DNA of 64,000 nt from Panorpa germanica (lineage: Eukaryota > Arthropoda > Insecta > Mecoptera > Panorpidae). The stretch is taken from NCBI GenBank assembly GCA_963678705.1, contig OY783205.1, positions 6,572,001 to 6,636,000 on the forward strand, read 5' to 3'. Positions 22,291 to 33,931 of the stretch are shown here, piece by piece. The position numbers and the translations under genes were made by a program. A model generated the notes under the pieces. The model did not search any database. It was not told the DNA's origin and worked only from the letters and a program-made list of their open reading frames with translations. How positions within the stretch are numbered: the stretch's first letter is position 1; every line of letters begins with the position of its first letter.

Positions 22291-24402
22291 AGAGTAATTG
22301 AGCCAAGTTTTATTAAAATCCTAAATAAAATTAATTTGCATTGATATTTGCATGTTTTCAGCAAAAATTTAAAATATCCAAACATAAAAAATGGTTCACA
22401 ACCCAATTGTGCTTTCGATGGTATTAGCATGATAATACCTGCTGTGGGATACGCTGATTTGAGTGTAACCAAAGTCAAAGACAAAGACAAATTGTTATTA
22501 GTTTTTAAATAACTGTTAAATATAAATAATATGGTAGGTGGTGTCTACGCTTTAATGACGGTGACAGAAGAACAACTTACATGCTGAGTGTGAGCAATGA
22601 AATGATTATAACATTTTGAGACAACATACCCATTGTTTGTATTTCTTAAAGCGGTACCCACCACCTGATGACGTTATAGTAATGGTATTGGTTGGAACAA
22701 ACAATTTGTAAATTAATGTGATAGAAGGTTGGAAGTTCTATTGTAAGAATCAAACAAAGATAGACAATAATTCTATCAGAAGAATTGTTATATTAACTAA
22801 TGTTTCCGAATTGAAATAAGTTCAGCTTTGTGGAGTCGTGTAAATTGCTCTATTGCTACATAACTTACATCCTTTTTGGTAAAATAAGACAAATCATTTT
22901 ACGTCAATAAATTAAGGCCCCAATAAATTGTGGACTAATGACTTTCAGTTAAGACATTTGAACTATGGACCATTCCATAGAATTAATTGTAATCATTTAA
23001 ATTGGAAACTTTCAATACTCACCATCTGTTGAAAATTAAAACTTAGAATAAATGATACGAAGTTGCTTTGCTGCACTTCAGCAATTCCACGCTAGGCGGC
23101 AGTGAAAGGCTCTGAGCGCTACACGTGATAAAGGCTCTTTTGGTTTTGTAGGCAGTGATCGAATGGTTTGGACAAGTTTTCATAAAGATACATTTACTAG
23201 CACGAGCATTCTATAAATGGAAATTTGACCAAGTGTTAGATTTTGGATTTTGCTTGCCTAACATGGAATTACCCGACTAGATGTTTAGCATCAACAACAC
23301 AGAGTAGGAAAGAAGAACTTACAAGCTGAACGAGTAATAAGAGTAACAAGTTAACCTAGTAACAGTAGCTGGTACAAGTGATACTAGTAACTGCTAAAAA
23401 TTTATGCCGGGTATAAAGCCAGACAGGCTTATTATCAGTTTATACTTGGTATAAATTTTATAACAGGTTTATTTCTAAAGCGGTAAGTGTTTTGCAAACG
23501 ACAACATGAATGAAACGAACCACGTGTCCAAGAAAACTAGAAAGCAATGATACGAGGGTCTGTTATCTGTCGTTCCATGTCATTCTATCCTTTCGATGGA
23601 TTGCAACGAGGTAGCAAAGTTGGTTAACATCTCTCGCGTGGCAAGAAAGATTTGTTACGGTGTGACAAGGAGAGTGCTATTAGTACGAGTTTTTCTTATT
23701 CTTTAATGGAGATTTATATTAATAAATGGATAACTATTCAAGTTGAACTTCGATATAAACTTACGATCTGTTTCTCCTTCTCCCTTTTCTATAGAATTTT
23801 TCTAAATAAAATAAAAATTCTTTATTAAAACATTCGGAAAATGCTATTCGTGCAAATAAGAAAATGGTGGTACGAAGAGTTTCAGAGGATAAAGGATAAC
23901 TCTTAGCTTATTCTAACTTAAATAACCTGCTTTTAAGAATGGTAGCATATTAGAGTGACCCTATTTACTCTTGGTGAAGATTTTCTTTACGATTTTTCCA
24001 GTTTAGTGTGACTACATGAAAAAATATTCCGTGTAAAATTTTAGGTCAATCGGATAACGGGAAAGTGTGCCCTAAGAGCGTTGAAAATCGAATACAGAAA
24101 AGTGCTATACAAACTTGTAGATCTGTTAAAAATGCATATACACTTGTTATCATCTATCACTATTTGTGGAATAGCAAAAAGCTGTAGAGACAAACTGAGA
24201 CAGACTGAGCTGATAGACAAGATAAGTAGGATATTTAAGGAACGATAGAAAAGAGAATCATCACAGTCTCTCATCACAAACATTTCCCCGTGATTGGACA
24301 ATTTATAGCTTATTACTGCATTATCCATTTGAAATCTCTATGCACTATGTATTCCGTTCCAGTCAGATTCTTTGACAATGCAAGGCTTGTTAAATATAAG
24401 TT
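22291..24402. other. No gene seen
   Basis: AT-rich. At 24030-24080 there is a block (ggtcaatcggataacgggaa) also found near 48890, so it is a dispersed repeat. No coding features could be supported. Confidence 0.45.
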
Positions 24403-24536
24403 ACATTTAAGCTGATGTCAGACGGTTCACTTTTTGTTATTTCTGCCTTTCATTCAACATGAACCGGTCCAGCGATGTGTGACACGTTCATTCGGCATTG
24501 TTCACCCGAGTGAACCGTCCGATATCAGCTTTATGT
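24403..24536. mobile_element. Small MITE with about 27-bp inverted termini
   Basis: Left end acatttaagctgatgtcaga continues with cggttcac; the right end, reverse-complemented, is acataaagctgatatcggac followed by ggttcac. The arms are imperfect but clearly paired over 27 nt, with about 80 nt between them. Too short to code. A target duplication could not be fixed because the arm borders are fuzzy. Confidence 0.65.
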
Positions 24537-25744
24537 GTATCTTTAACGAGTTTTGTTTAAAGTGTATTATATTTTATGTAAAATTATGTAAATGTGTGAA
24601 TTATTCAATCCTTGTAAATAATTCCAAAAGGCGCGGCGGATTCCTTTTGTTCATTAGATGATGTTCTTACATTAAGGCCCCGTCGTCCAGGCAAACTGCT
24701 TTGTGCTGCAGTGCAGATCGAAGTAGAGAATCAACATGCTTAGAATGTTTATATGTTTGACAAATAAAATATAGAAAAATTCAGACATTTGCGAGTAAAT
24801 CGTTTGAATGAAATATGTCCAATAACATATAGATGTAATATGGTTTGTATTTATATGTTTGTCGGATTATATTATTTAATATAAGACAAATGTTTATTTA
24901 AAAGTTGCATTAAATTAACACGTTTTCTAACATTTCTAAATAAAAATATATTGGTAGATAGTAAATATTTGACGAAATTACAAATTGACGCATTATTTAG
25001 ATATTGCCAAGAAAATAATTTATTATCCTCGGTACCAAAATAAACGTGATTTGAAATAAGACCGACAGTGGTGGAATAGGTGAGGAATTTAATAATATGT
25101 TGTGTTATACGTCGTAAAAGAGTGTTGTAATTTTAGGAAAAAGTAGCTATTGACTATAGAAACAAATATAAATTAAACAGGATTACTTACTCGCTGCAAA
25201 ATACCAAGACAATGAGAAATCAAAAGGGAACAGACAATAATTAAATTAGCGATTAGCTTTCATTTGTATTGGTTTCAAGTTATTTTCCTTAAGATATATT
25301 CAAGAATAGTTTCCATGCAAGGAATTAGATCCACGAAGTTATGTAGGAAGACTCCAGGATTTAGCTATGAGGCTATGAAACTAGCACAGTCAGAGAAAAC
25401 ACTAATTTGCTGTGAATTTGTTTGATTTGAACTTATTTGACTACTTACGCACTGTGGTACAAATGGATATGTTACGTATCTGATATGTAAATAAGTCACG
25501 CGATGGAGGAAAGGAACGTCTGTTGCATGCAACTTCTAATAAGTTATATTCAGTTATCAGCTTTGTTATCAAGTAACAAATTGGCCAACTTTAATTATTA
25601 TTATCTATTATTAAATTATTGGTCATGTATGTATACTTATCCTAATTTATCTTAATGCATGCTGCAAGGTTTTACATTCTTCCATATAATTATTAATTAC
25701 AGTTCATGATTTTTAAATTAAACTTAAAAACCATTTATCTCTTT
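24537..25744. other. No gene seen
   Basis: AT-rich, with no ORF or repeat I can support beyond a ttaaggcccc word at 24672. Confidence 0.45.
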
Positions 25745-26240
25745 TTTTTCTCCTCGTGTCACTTTCTCTGTCCTCTGCTTCTCTACTTCACCATTCTAAC
25801 CTACATGTTTCTCTCCCTTCTTCCATTCTCGCTTCCGCCACTTACCTCCTTTGTTGCATCCACTCATAAGTTCCGCTATCTTCTTTTCACTCTTTATTTT
25901 GTTCTCACATGAATCTTTAATGTGCCCCAACGTTTTCATTCCAGCACATTCTGCATATCCTTTCTTCTCCATTTTCCATTTTCCGCTTCTTACCACCTAC
26001 TCTACACTTATCCTTCTCTTTGCATTTCTGCCACGATTCCATTCCTTTTATAGTCCCTCTCTTCCTTCTTCTCGTTTCCCCCATTCCACACTCTTTCCTA
26101 ATATCTTTGTGTATCTTCCTTAAGATCTCACATTCTGCCTTACTCATTTCTTTTTCGAATCTTCCTGCTCTTCTCTTTCCTTCAATTCTTATTTTGTCCC
26201 TTTTTACTTCTTTCATTACCATATACACGAGAACATAACC
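25745..26240 (-). pseudogene. LINE ORF2 C-terminal tail relic
   Basis: The minus frame contains YMVMKEVKRDKIRIEGKRRA, then GRFEKEM, then EERICRMCWNENVGAHIKDS across a frame change. It matches, in order and spacing, the LINE tail at 36003-36892 (GYMVMEELKRDKIRI and RKCRMCGAEDETLEHIKFEC). The endonuclease and RT are missing. The opposite strand is pyrimidine-rich and gives long hydrophobic shadow frames that are not genes. Confidence 0.65.
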
Positions 26241-29200
26241 AATGCAGTGCATTAACATAAATGCGAATCGGTGCACAGGGTATGAGACATGGCAGAAGAG
26301 ACGCTGCAGCAATACGAAGAGAGTGGATGAAGAAAGTAGAAAGCAGAATGGGGAAATGTTACGAGGAAAAGAGAAGAACAGGAAGAAAAAAAGAAGTAGA
26401 ACTTTTGAATTTATTTTAATTTTATAAATGAATATGTAAATTAATTTGGTAGTAGAACTAATTAGTAATAATATATTGTAACGCCAGTAATAAAATATAT
26501 TCAAGTTTGCTTTTTTTTTACTCTCATTTACTTCCAATCATTAAAGTATTGTATTGGTATTGCTTCAATTTTTAAACATAACATTAACAGTGAGTATCAC
26601 ACCAACCGTACGTGTTACCTGAACAAACTAAACTGTAAAGAATCATTAAAAATAAACATAGTAAACAGTAAAACTATAAAAGTAATAACAGTCGAGTAAT
26701 AGAGTCCAGTAAGCATACAACGTAAATGATTAGTTCAGTTATGTAATATTTACGATCTGTTTTGTAAATTGTTGTGTTAAATTTGTGCACTCTTAATTGA
26801 ACTAAGACTCCTGCAGATTGGTTTGAAACTCACTTCCTGCATTTTGAACAAACAATTCAATGTTTAGTCTGACGACATAGTAAAGTTGAAAGTAAAGTTT
26901 CTTTAAAAAGATCCCTACCCGTTGATAAAAGGATAACTGAAACATTATATCCAGGTTTCATTGGAAAAATGGACAAACTTATGTCCAGAGAAGATTATAA
27001 TATTGCCATGCATTAGTTTTAAAATATATAACAAGAATCTGTTTCACTGCACGTATTATAAAAAAGAATGTCAGTTCCTGTTGATACATAATCCCCCCCC
27101 CCCAAGACACCGTAGAAACGAGTGCATAAATTAATAAAGGCTTTGTTTAAATCGTTTGAATGGCAGCGACTAATAGATGATGATGATGATGATACAAGAT
27201 GGTGTTTTCAGAACGTGTGGATTTTCAGCCCATGTTTATAACCGGTAGGACCCTTTAAGGAAGTAGGATTTCGAGTAATAGTATTACTGTTAGTATTGTT
27301 GTCTGCAGTGTCTTCAGGTACAGTTGACGAAACCAAGAATATCAGTAAGTAAATGAATACACACCGTCTGTTGCAGCAGTGGAAAGTCGTTCGATGGCAA
27401 AACGTAATTTGTAAAAATAAACAATGTATGATTAGAACGCACTCCTGTAAGATAGCGCCTCTCAGAGGAAGTAAGAGAAACTCATCCATTTAAGGCCCCG
27501 CAAAATCGAAGTAACCAGTCTCAATTTATTGAGTTGAAGGTTTCTACTTGAGAGATCTACAGCAATTGCTTCTTTTCTAATCACCTTCCCACTTCTCTCT
27601 GAGAGGCACTGCTCAATAATTATTTAAATGATTAACAATTATCAGATTTATTTGATTTAAATAAAATAAGATTAAACTTGCCTATGCCTAAATACAAAAC
27701 GACATTAGAAAGAAAAACGTTAAATGAAGTGAAAACACACACACACAAACAAACCAACTGTAACGTCGTGTCAGTGTCTAATTGAAGTTGTCATACTCAC
27801 AAACTACGCACAACGATGGAAATTATTTTATCGCTTTGTTTTTGTGAGAGATTTAATTTGACGCACATTGAGCAAGTAAAATTTAAATCCTAAATATTTA
27901 CATTTCATTTTCTGTGCCAACCCGTGGATCACTCTATCAATAACCCTAAAACAATGAGAACAAGAATCGTACAAGATTGGAACAGATTGAAACAAATCGT
28001 TGAAGATTCGTATAAGAGTCGTTAAAGATATAGATAAATTGTGTGTAGAGAATCTTTATTCAAATCTAAGTGATTGCATTAACTTCTTCAGGGATGACAC
28101 TTATTTAGTGTAAGGAAATTGATTAAATGTTTTTTCAATAAGCCACTATTTTTGACAAAATCCATTTCTTTCAGAAATGTGTTCTATTAGGATAAATACA
28201 TATTACAGATAAATCTCATAAATCAAGATGACCGGTACGAAAATTTGACAGGTTGAATAGGTGGCAACACTAAGCCAGAAAACATTTACAGTAACTAATT
28301 CATCAATAATATATGTTGGGATTTGGTCTGCAGAGTTAAACAAAAGGGGCATTTTAACAAGTATATATGTGGGGTTATTTTTTAAGAGTAATTTTAAGTT
28401 AAAATTATATTTAGTTTTAAGAAATAGAAGTAAGAAACCTGTAAACTAGGGTAAAGATCTTTGCTAAGAACGGGGTATATTTAAATGTTAAATAAACTGG
28501 TGGCAGACCCTATAGCCGTTCAATGGTACATGCTTAGCAGTTCGCTTACGGTGTCCAGCACACGCCTGAGAGAACGTAGCATAAGAACTGTTCGCTAACT
28601 ATGAACGTGATGACACGTCATCAGGGCGTTGGCTGATACGTACAGCAGAAGTCGTCGTATTCAGAAAGCAAATGGCGATAGAATTATATATAGTTTATAT
28701 ATGGTCGTTGTTATGTTAATTAAAATCCAGTTAAATTTATTACTAGGTGTAATATAATTGTTATTGTGATTTTCGTTAATGTTAGAGTTGTGCAACAAAT
28801 GTAATGTTAAATACTAGGTTGTATTATCATTAAGAATATTGTGTTGTTAACTATGGACAATTGTAATGGCGTACTACGTGGTAACGCAAAAACATTGTAA
28901 GAACTGTATTGTATTTTAATCAAGTGTTATTTTCGTGTGAATTTAATTACGATTAATTCGCTTTATTCAGATGTAAATGTATAATTTTGTGTAAATATTT
29001 TGTGTAAATATTAAATGAACTATCAATATCCAAATCATGTATAAGAAACTATGTTGTTATGTTATACTGCAAATTGATCGTCACAACGGATAGTTGTAGA
29101 AAGTAACCTACAAATTGGAATCTCTACCGGGATATATTTGGATGGTTAGAGGGTCTACTCTACAAATTGAGGCTCATGTGGATTGAATAGTTCTAGGCTG

Positions 29201-30012
29201 CATAATAGAATCTCAACAGGTGGTTGTATATTCTAACTTGCAAAGCGGAGTCTGAACCGTGATGGTATTAGATTCAAAAACTACTAATGTAGACGATAAA
29301 AAGTCTACATATATATAATAATACTAATTAGCCAAAAATTAGCAATTATTTAAAACAACGAATGACATTCAACAGCGCTTACAATTTTGTCCACATCTCT
29401 TGAACCCATTAGATTAGAGTATATAAACCTATCATACAAGTACATTATAATATTTTTTAATAAAATAAATGGTTTACATATAAAAACTAATTTCTTAAAA
29501 TTAAATGTGTTTTTTTAATTTTTTTTTAAATATTTATGTAGCTATTAGGCGTTACACATGTGTTGAAATTAGGAAAAATATATTGCCTCTTTTGAATCAA
29601 CAGGTCCAAACAAGGAACAGAAGGTGCCATGCAAAATAAACTAGTGCTGCTTTTACTCAAACATTCTTTTATTCCAGTCTTACCAAGCGAAAAATATAGA
29701 AGGTAAAATTTCTATCAACAAGAAGAAAATGGAAAATATACCAGTAGCCAGTAATAGACCAAGCAACACACAAAGCTGTGAGTTAACCTGACGAACTGAG
29801 ACTGTTTTTGATTTTTAATGTTGTACAGGGCTAATAAGTACGTATGAGTTTATTTCAGATACCAAATAAAAGTTGCAAAAAAGCTAAATTGAATTTATTT
29901 GATACAACCCATAAGTCCGACACTTTCATGTCTTTTTTCATTGAAAAATTTAAATTTTCAATTTAAATGTAAAAAATTAAGCTAAATAATCCATAATACA
30001 AACATTAATAAC
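26241..30012. other. No confident gene; short repeats only
   Basis: Mostly AT-rich. 27179-27194 is a (TGA)n run and 27736-27750 a CA-rich run. The minus-strand ORF 27208-27489 (93 codons) has a hydrophobic segment CVFIYLLIFLVSS followed by a polar tail, like a signal peptide, but no second exon or promoter, so it is not called. 28480-28720 is GC-richer with a TATA-like tatatagtttatatatgg and may be LTR-derived. 29100-29275 holds about four degenerate 50-nt units. Confidence 0.35.
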
Positions 30013-30475
30013 TGTTAAGTTTTATAAAAAACCTTTAGCTTTTTATAAGGGACGTTCGCGTAAGAAATTAATCGAGCGCGAAATTTATTATGTATTTATT
30101 ATTTATATTTTATTCTATAAATCGCTATCGGGGTGTAGGGATTTATAAGTGAATAAAATAACGGATGTAAGCTGTTTACCATATATTTAAACTTTAAAGA
30201 ACTAACTTATAATTACAACTATTATCTTAGAACTATATCTTAACACTAAAACTAACAAAAAATCTAAATTTAAACCAACGTACAATGTACAAAGGCAGAA
30301 GACAACAATATTACAAAAATTCCTTTCTCTTAGGCGGAGAAAGTTCTATATAACAATGAAATATTTAAATAATTGAATAAGATGTAAACACAGTTAAATT
30401 AAATATTCCATGTTCAATTGAATCTATATAAAATGCGTAATAAAGGTTTTGCTTCTACAAATGCAATACTGAACA
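30013..30475 (-). repeat. 3' LTR of deleted BEL element
   Basis: 463 bp, TG...CA ends, matching the copy at 33464-33926. In element orientation it begins TGTTCAGTATTGC at 30475. Confidence 0.9.
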
Positions 30476-30490
30476 TACTCCCCCCGTTGA
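30476..30490 (-). other. Polypurine tract
   Basis: On the minus strand the bases just upstream of the 3' LTR read TCAACGGGGGGAGTA, a G-rich purine run in the expected place. Confidence 0.55.
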
Positions 30491-30646
30491 GAGTTAAACG
30501 ATCAACTAAATAGGTACGCATGATATATAAGTCAATTCAATACATACATTTGCTTTAAAATCTATTAATTATTGTCCAAATTACTGTCTCATATTGACAG
30601 TTTACACAAATAAATTAAAATAAGGAGTCTTGCACAGAAAACGTAG

Positions 30647-30892
30647 CTAGCACTGCACTATTAGGTGGATTGTTGTAGTCATTTGCATGTTAGGTAATGG
30701 AGCTAAGCTGCGAACATTGCGTGCATGTATCCGTGGGCCGATACGGACATCGACGACTCGGGTCACTTTGCTTTTGCCTGGGTAGATCTTGACTATCTTT
30801 CCTAACGACCATTGTAACAGTGGTCCCACCACACACCCAATGCCTATAGAACGTTGTCCAGTGCTCCATTGATGACGTACAATTAAAACCAT
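30647..30892 (-). pseudogene. BEL pol C-terminal domain (DUF5641-like), shifted frame
   Basis: This frame, offset from the main pol ORF, reads GPLLQWSLGKIVKIYPGKSK then VTRVVDVRIGPRIHARNVRS and LAPLP, the conserved end of BEL/Pao polyproteins after integrase. The pol ORF that precedes it loses this frame near 30890, so a small indel separates the two. Confidence 0.7.
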
Positions 30893-32273
30893 CTATAAAT
30901 TCTTTATGCCATCGGTCCCAAAAGTCACGTTTCATCCGAGTAACATATTCACAATTGAAAAACCTGTTGATCGGGACTTCGCGGTGATCTTCTTCTGCTA
31001 GACTCATAATTGATTTGCCAATTAGGAAAGGACCAGGAGTAATAGGAAGAGGATCATTAGGATCACAAAATAAGTAGGAGATGGGTCTAGAATTTAAAGT
31101 TACCTCGATTTCAGCAAGGGATATCTGAAATTCCATAATTCTGCACAGCAGCCCATCTACCACGCGTCGCATATGATGTATCATGGATTTCACGCCCGCC
31201 TCCCACAATCGTCCAAATTGTGGGCCAGAGTGACAATTGCGTGCATGTTCTTCCTTTATTATTAAGTCAGTCATGTGATGATTTTCCGGCAACAGTATAG
31301 GGCGTCTCTGACATGCCGAGACACTCGCCTGTAGCAGTCGACCGCGAACGTGCAGCAATCCATCCCCGTCAACGACAGTAGATAAGGACTTAATCGGACT
31401 ATCTTGGTGAATCTGTTTATTACTTTTGAGTCCATGAAGTTCTTCAGAAAAGGAAGAGATTTGGACCAGTTTTATGATACGCAAAGTAGCGTCAGCCAAT
31501 TCAACGACATCTAGCGGTCCCTTATGACAATCATCACGCTTAAATCGGAATCCGTAATTAAACATTCCTCTCAGCTCAGCCACATTTGAACATCGTATTA
31601 TGAATTCGTGACCCGAAGTCACGAAACAAGACGTCTCTGACATTTCCGGAATCCTCCTGACCGCCGCTATCTCTAAGATTGGCCAGGATTCTTCATAAAG
31701 ATCAAGCCAGCACGGTCCGTATTTCCATTTTTCGACTTTTATGAGTTCAGAAGGTAATTGTCCTCTTAAAATACCATCCGCAGGATTATCTTCGGACCTA
31801 ACATGCCACCAATCTCGCGCATTTGTTTTGGATTGAATCTCCGCGATCCTGTTTCCAACCAATGTTTGAAGTAGGTGGGGTGGAGCGTTAATCCAGTGAA
31901 GTACTCTCGTAAAGTCAGACCAAAAGATGGTACGATGTTTTTTCATATCTAGGGCTAGTTGATGGAGGCCTCGTATGGCCAGGAAGGCAGCTGGAGTCAG
32001 TCCGAATGTCAGCACTTTCAATTCGTAAATTTTACTTACTCCACCAGGGTCAATCCAGGGTATTCGTAGATATTTTCGTATGGCCAGGAAGGCAGCTGGA
32101 GTCAGTCCGAATGTCAGCACTATCAATTCGTAAATTTTACTTACTCCACCAGGGTCAATCCAGGGTATTCGTAGATATTTTCGTACGGCCAGGAAGGCAG
32201 CTGGAGTCAGTCCGAATGTCAGCACTTTCAATTCGTAAATTTTACTTACTCCACCAGCCCGATCCACATACAC
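30690..32273 (-). pseudogene. BEL/Pao pol remnant: RT end (x3), RNase H, gutted integrase
   Basis: A 527-codon open frame. It opens with three near-identical 35-residue units, each containing GGVSKIYELKVLTFGLTPAA followed by FLAIR, a piece of RT thumb/connection. RNase H follows (FWSDFTRVLHWI, then LVGNRIAEIQ and WWHVRSEDNPADGIL). The integrase keeps the HH of its zinc-binding N-terminus (EEHARNCH) but then jumps straight to GRLWEAGVKSMIHHMRR, the region of the last catalytic Glu, so the CC pair and both catalytic Asp residues are gone. The end, DPNDPLPITPGPFLIG, is typical of BEL. It is in the same frame as the upstream gag piece with one TGA (32283-32285) between. Confidence 0.85.
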
Positions 32274-32285
32274 ACATCCACATCA
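31971..32285 (-). repeat. 105-bp tandem triplication in pol
   Basis: The word tcgtatggcc (tcgtacggcc in the last) starts copies at 31971, 32076 and 32181, exactly 105 bp apart, so the reading frame (35 codons each) is preserved. Copies differ at only a few bases. Confidence 0.9.
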
Positions 32286-32876
32286 ACGATCAATGTATTC
32301 TCGAATAGAGGCTGCATACTGTTTCTTCAACTCAGGATCTCGTTGCATTTTGCAGAGAATACCTCGAAGTCGCTTCTCGGCCATCACTTGTGAGTCGCAT
32401 GCAATATCTTCAGCAGATGTGGGTACGCTTGAAGATACCTCCTCTATTTCTGAGATTGCTTTTGGTTCAACTCTAACGTTTGTAGCCTTAGACGAGAGTG
32501 TGGAATTTTCTTGAGTATTCTCCTTGAGTATAACGTTTCCTCCAATATTCCGACCTAATAACGTGTTTTCTAGATTTACATTATTAATTCGCGAAAATAA
32601 TCGCTTGTAAATAGCGTTTGCTCGCTGAAATTTATAAATAATTTCTTCACCGGCGTCGTCGTGCTCAACGGCTGCATCGATATTCCGCAATTCATCCTGA
32701 ATAGGTTGGAGTCCGGCTATAGCTGCTTCAACCTTTTCTGCGCACTCTTTCGCGAAATCTGCATCGACGTACTTGCCACCATCGTCTAGTAACTTTGAAA
32801 ATCGTGTGATTTTCGATTGTATTTGATCGCGTTGAGCGACAAGTACTTTTACACGATTCTTGATTTCTTCAGCCAT
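32283..32876 (-). CDS. BEL/Pao gag N-terminus joined to pre-RT segment
   Basis: A 197-codon ORF. The first about 110 residues are the helical N-terminus of a BEL gag (KVLVAQRDQIQSKITRFSKL). The last about 35 (EKRLRGILCKMQRDPELKKQ then YAASIREYID) look like the segment just upstream of RT in BEL polyproteins, so everything between was deleted. The ORF ends in TGA at the next deletion joint, only 12 nt from the in-frame pol remnant. A particle-forming role is doubtful because the central gag region is gone. Confidence 0.7.
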   Translation of the reverse strand: MAEEIKNRVKVLVAQRDQIQSKITRFSKLLDDGGKYVDADFAKECAEKVEAAIAGLQPIQDELRNIDAAVEHDDAGEEIIYKFQRANAIYKRLFSRINNVNLENTLLGRNIGGNVILKENTQENSTLSSKATNVRVEPKAISEIEEVSSSVPTSAEDIACDSQVMAEKRLRGILCKMQRDPELKKQYAASIREYIDR

Positions 32877-33420
32877 GATGGATGGCTGATGGATTGAGCT
32901 AATTGTAGCTTTTATATGCTACTAGGCTCTCTTGGATTGTTATTGTGAGCCACACGGCTTCACACTCCAAGCTTTCTTGAATATTAAATTCGAAGATTTG
33001 TGTTCTTCATGCACAATGAACGATTGGCATTTACGCACTGCACAATCTGTTTCACAATAATACGTTCGATTAGAGTACGATGGCTTGTGTTCTGGATGCA
33101 CAAGCTGGCACAATCAAACTTTTCTTTCAGCCATGATGGATGGCTAATGGATTGAGCTAATTGTAGCTTTTATATGCTACTAGGCTCTCTTGGACTGTTA
33201 CTGTGAGCCACACGGCTACACCCTCCAAGCTTTTTTGAATGTTAAAAATTCGAAGATTTGTGTTCTTCATGCACAATGAACGAATGGCATTTACGCACTG
33301 CACAATCTGTTTCACAATAATACGTTCGATTAGAGTGCGATGGCTTGTGGTCTGGATGCACTATGACACTAATGGCATTTACGAACTACACAAGTTGGCA
33401 CAATCAAACGTTTTTTTTTT
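32871..33420 (-). repeat. 258-bp tandem duplication of leader and start codon
   Basis: The plus-strand word agccatgatggatggct occurs at 32871 and 33129, and following sequence matches for most of the 258-bp period (tagcttttatatgctactag, gtgttcttcatgcacaatga). The unit includes the gag ATG, so a second start codon lies upstream in the leader without its ORF. Confidence 0.85.
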
Positions 33421-33446
33421 AGTTGCAAATAGTTCTCTTACTCACA

Positions 33447-33463
33447 TCCGGCTCGAAGGACCA
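33447..33463 (-). other. Primer-binding site for tRNA-Tyr
   Basis: The minus strand reads TGGTCCTTCGAGCCGGA directly after the 5' LTR. Its complement, TCCGGCTCGAAGGACCA, fits the 3' end of animal tRNA-Tyr (T-arm end, acceptor stem CTTCGA-type, CCA) over 17 nt. This is from memory of the tRNA, not a search. Confidence 0.7.
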
Positions 33464-33926
33464 TGTTAAGTTTTATAAAAAACCTTTAGCTTTTTATAAG
33501 GGACGTTCGCGTAAGAAATTAATCGAGCGCGAAATTTATTATGTATTTATTATTTATATTTTATTCTATAAATCGCTATCGGGGTGTAGGGATTTATAAG
33601 TGAATAAAATAACGGATGTAAGCTGTTTACCATATATTTAAACTTTAAAGAACTAACTTATAATTACAACTATTATCTTAGAACTATATCTTAACACTAA
33701 AACTAACAAAAAATCTAAATTTAAACCAACGTACAATGTACAAAGGCAGAAGACAACAATATTACAAAAATTCCTTTCTCTTAGGCGGAGAAAGTTCTAT
33801 ATAACAATGAAATATTTAAATAATTGAATAAGATGTAAACACAGTTAAATTAAATATTCCATGTTCAATTGAATCTATATAAAATGCGTAATAAAGGTTT
33901 TGCTTCTACAAATGCAATACTGAACA
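33464..33926 (-). repeat. 5' LTR of deleted BEL element
   Basis: 463 bp, a match to 30013-30475, followed by the ATAAC duplication. In element orientation a TATA-like tttatatagattc lies near its start. Confidence 0.9.
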
Positions 33927-33931
33927 ATAAC

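Larger units (their letters stand above)
30013..33926 (-). mobile_element. Internally deleted BEL/Pao element (non-autonomous, young)
   Basis: Two 463-bp LTRs (30013-30475 and 33464-33926) begin TGTTAAG and end TGAACA; I saw no difference between them. The target duplication ATAAC flanks both sides (30008-30012 and 33927-33931), the usual 5-bp size. All coding is on the minus strand: a tRNA-Tyr primer site, a duplicated leader, a gag N-terminus joined to a pre-RT piece, a short repeated RT piece, RNase H, and an integrase lacking most of its core. It is about half the length of a complete BEL element and cannot make a working RT or integrase. Confidence 0.9.

Noticed and set aside
25851-26537. 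Long hydrophobic or basic ORFs on both strands around 25.8-26.5 kb as membrane or secreted proteins
   Set aside because: The minus frame contains LINE ORF2 tail motifs and the plus frames are its pyrimidine-rich antisense; the N-terminal half of the 206-codon minus ORF is AT-rich read-through.
27208-27489. Small secreted peptide gene on the minus strand
   Set aside because: Hydrophobic segment only; the Met is far upstream in unlikely sequence, with no promoter, exon partner or known family.
22912-27499. ttaaggcccc at 22912, 24672 and 27490 as piggyBac-type ends
   Set aside because: All three are in the same orientation, with no inverted partners and no internal similarity; kept only as a curiosity.
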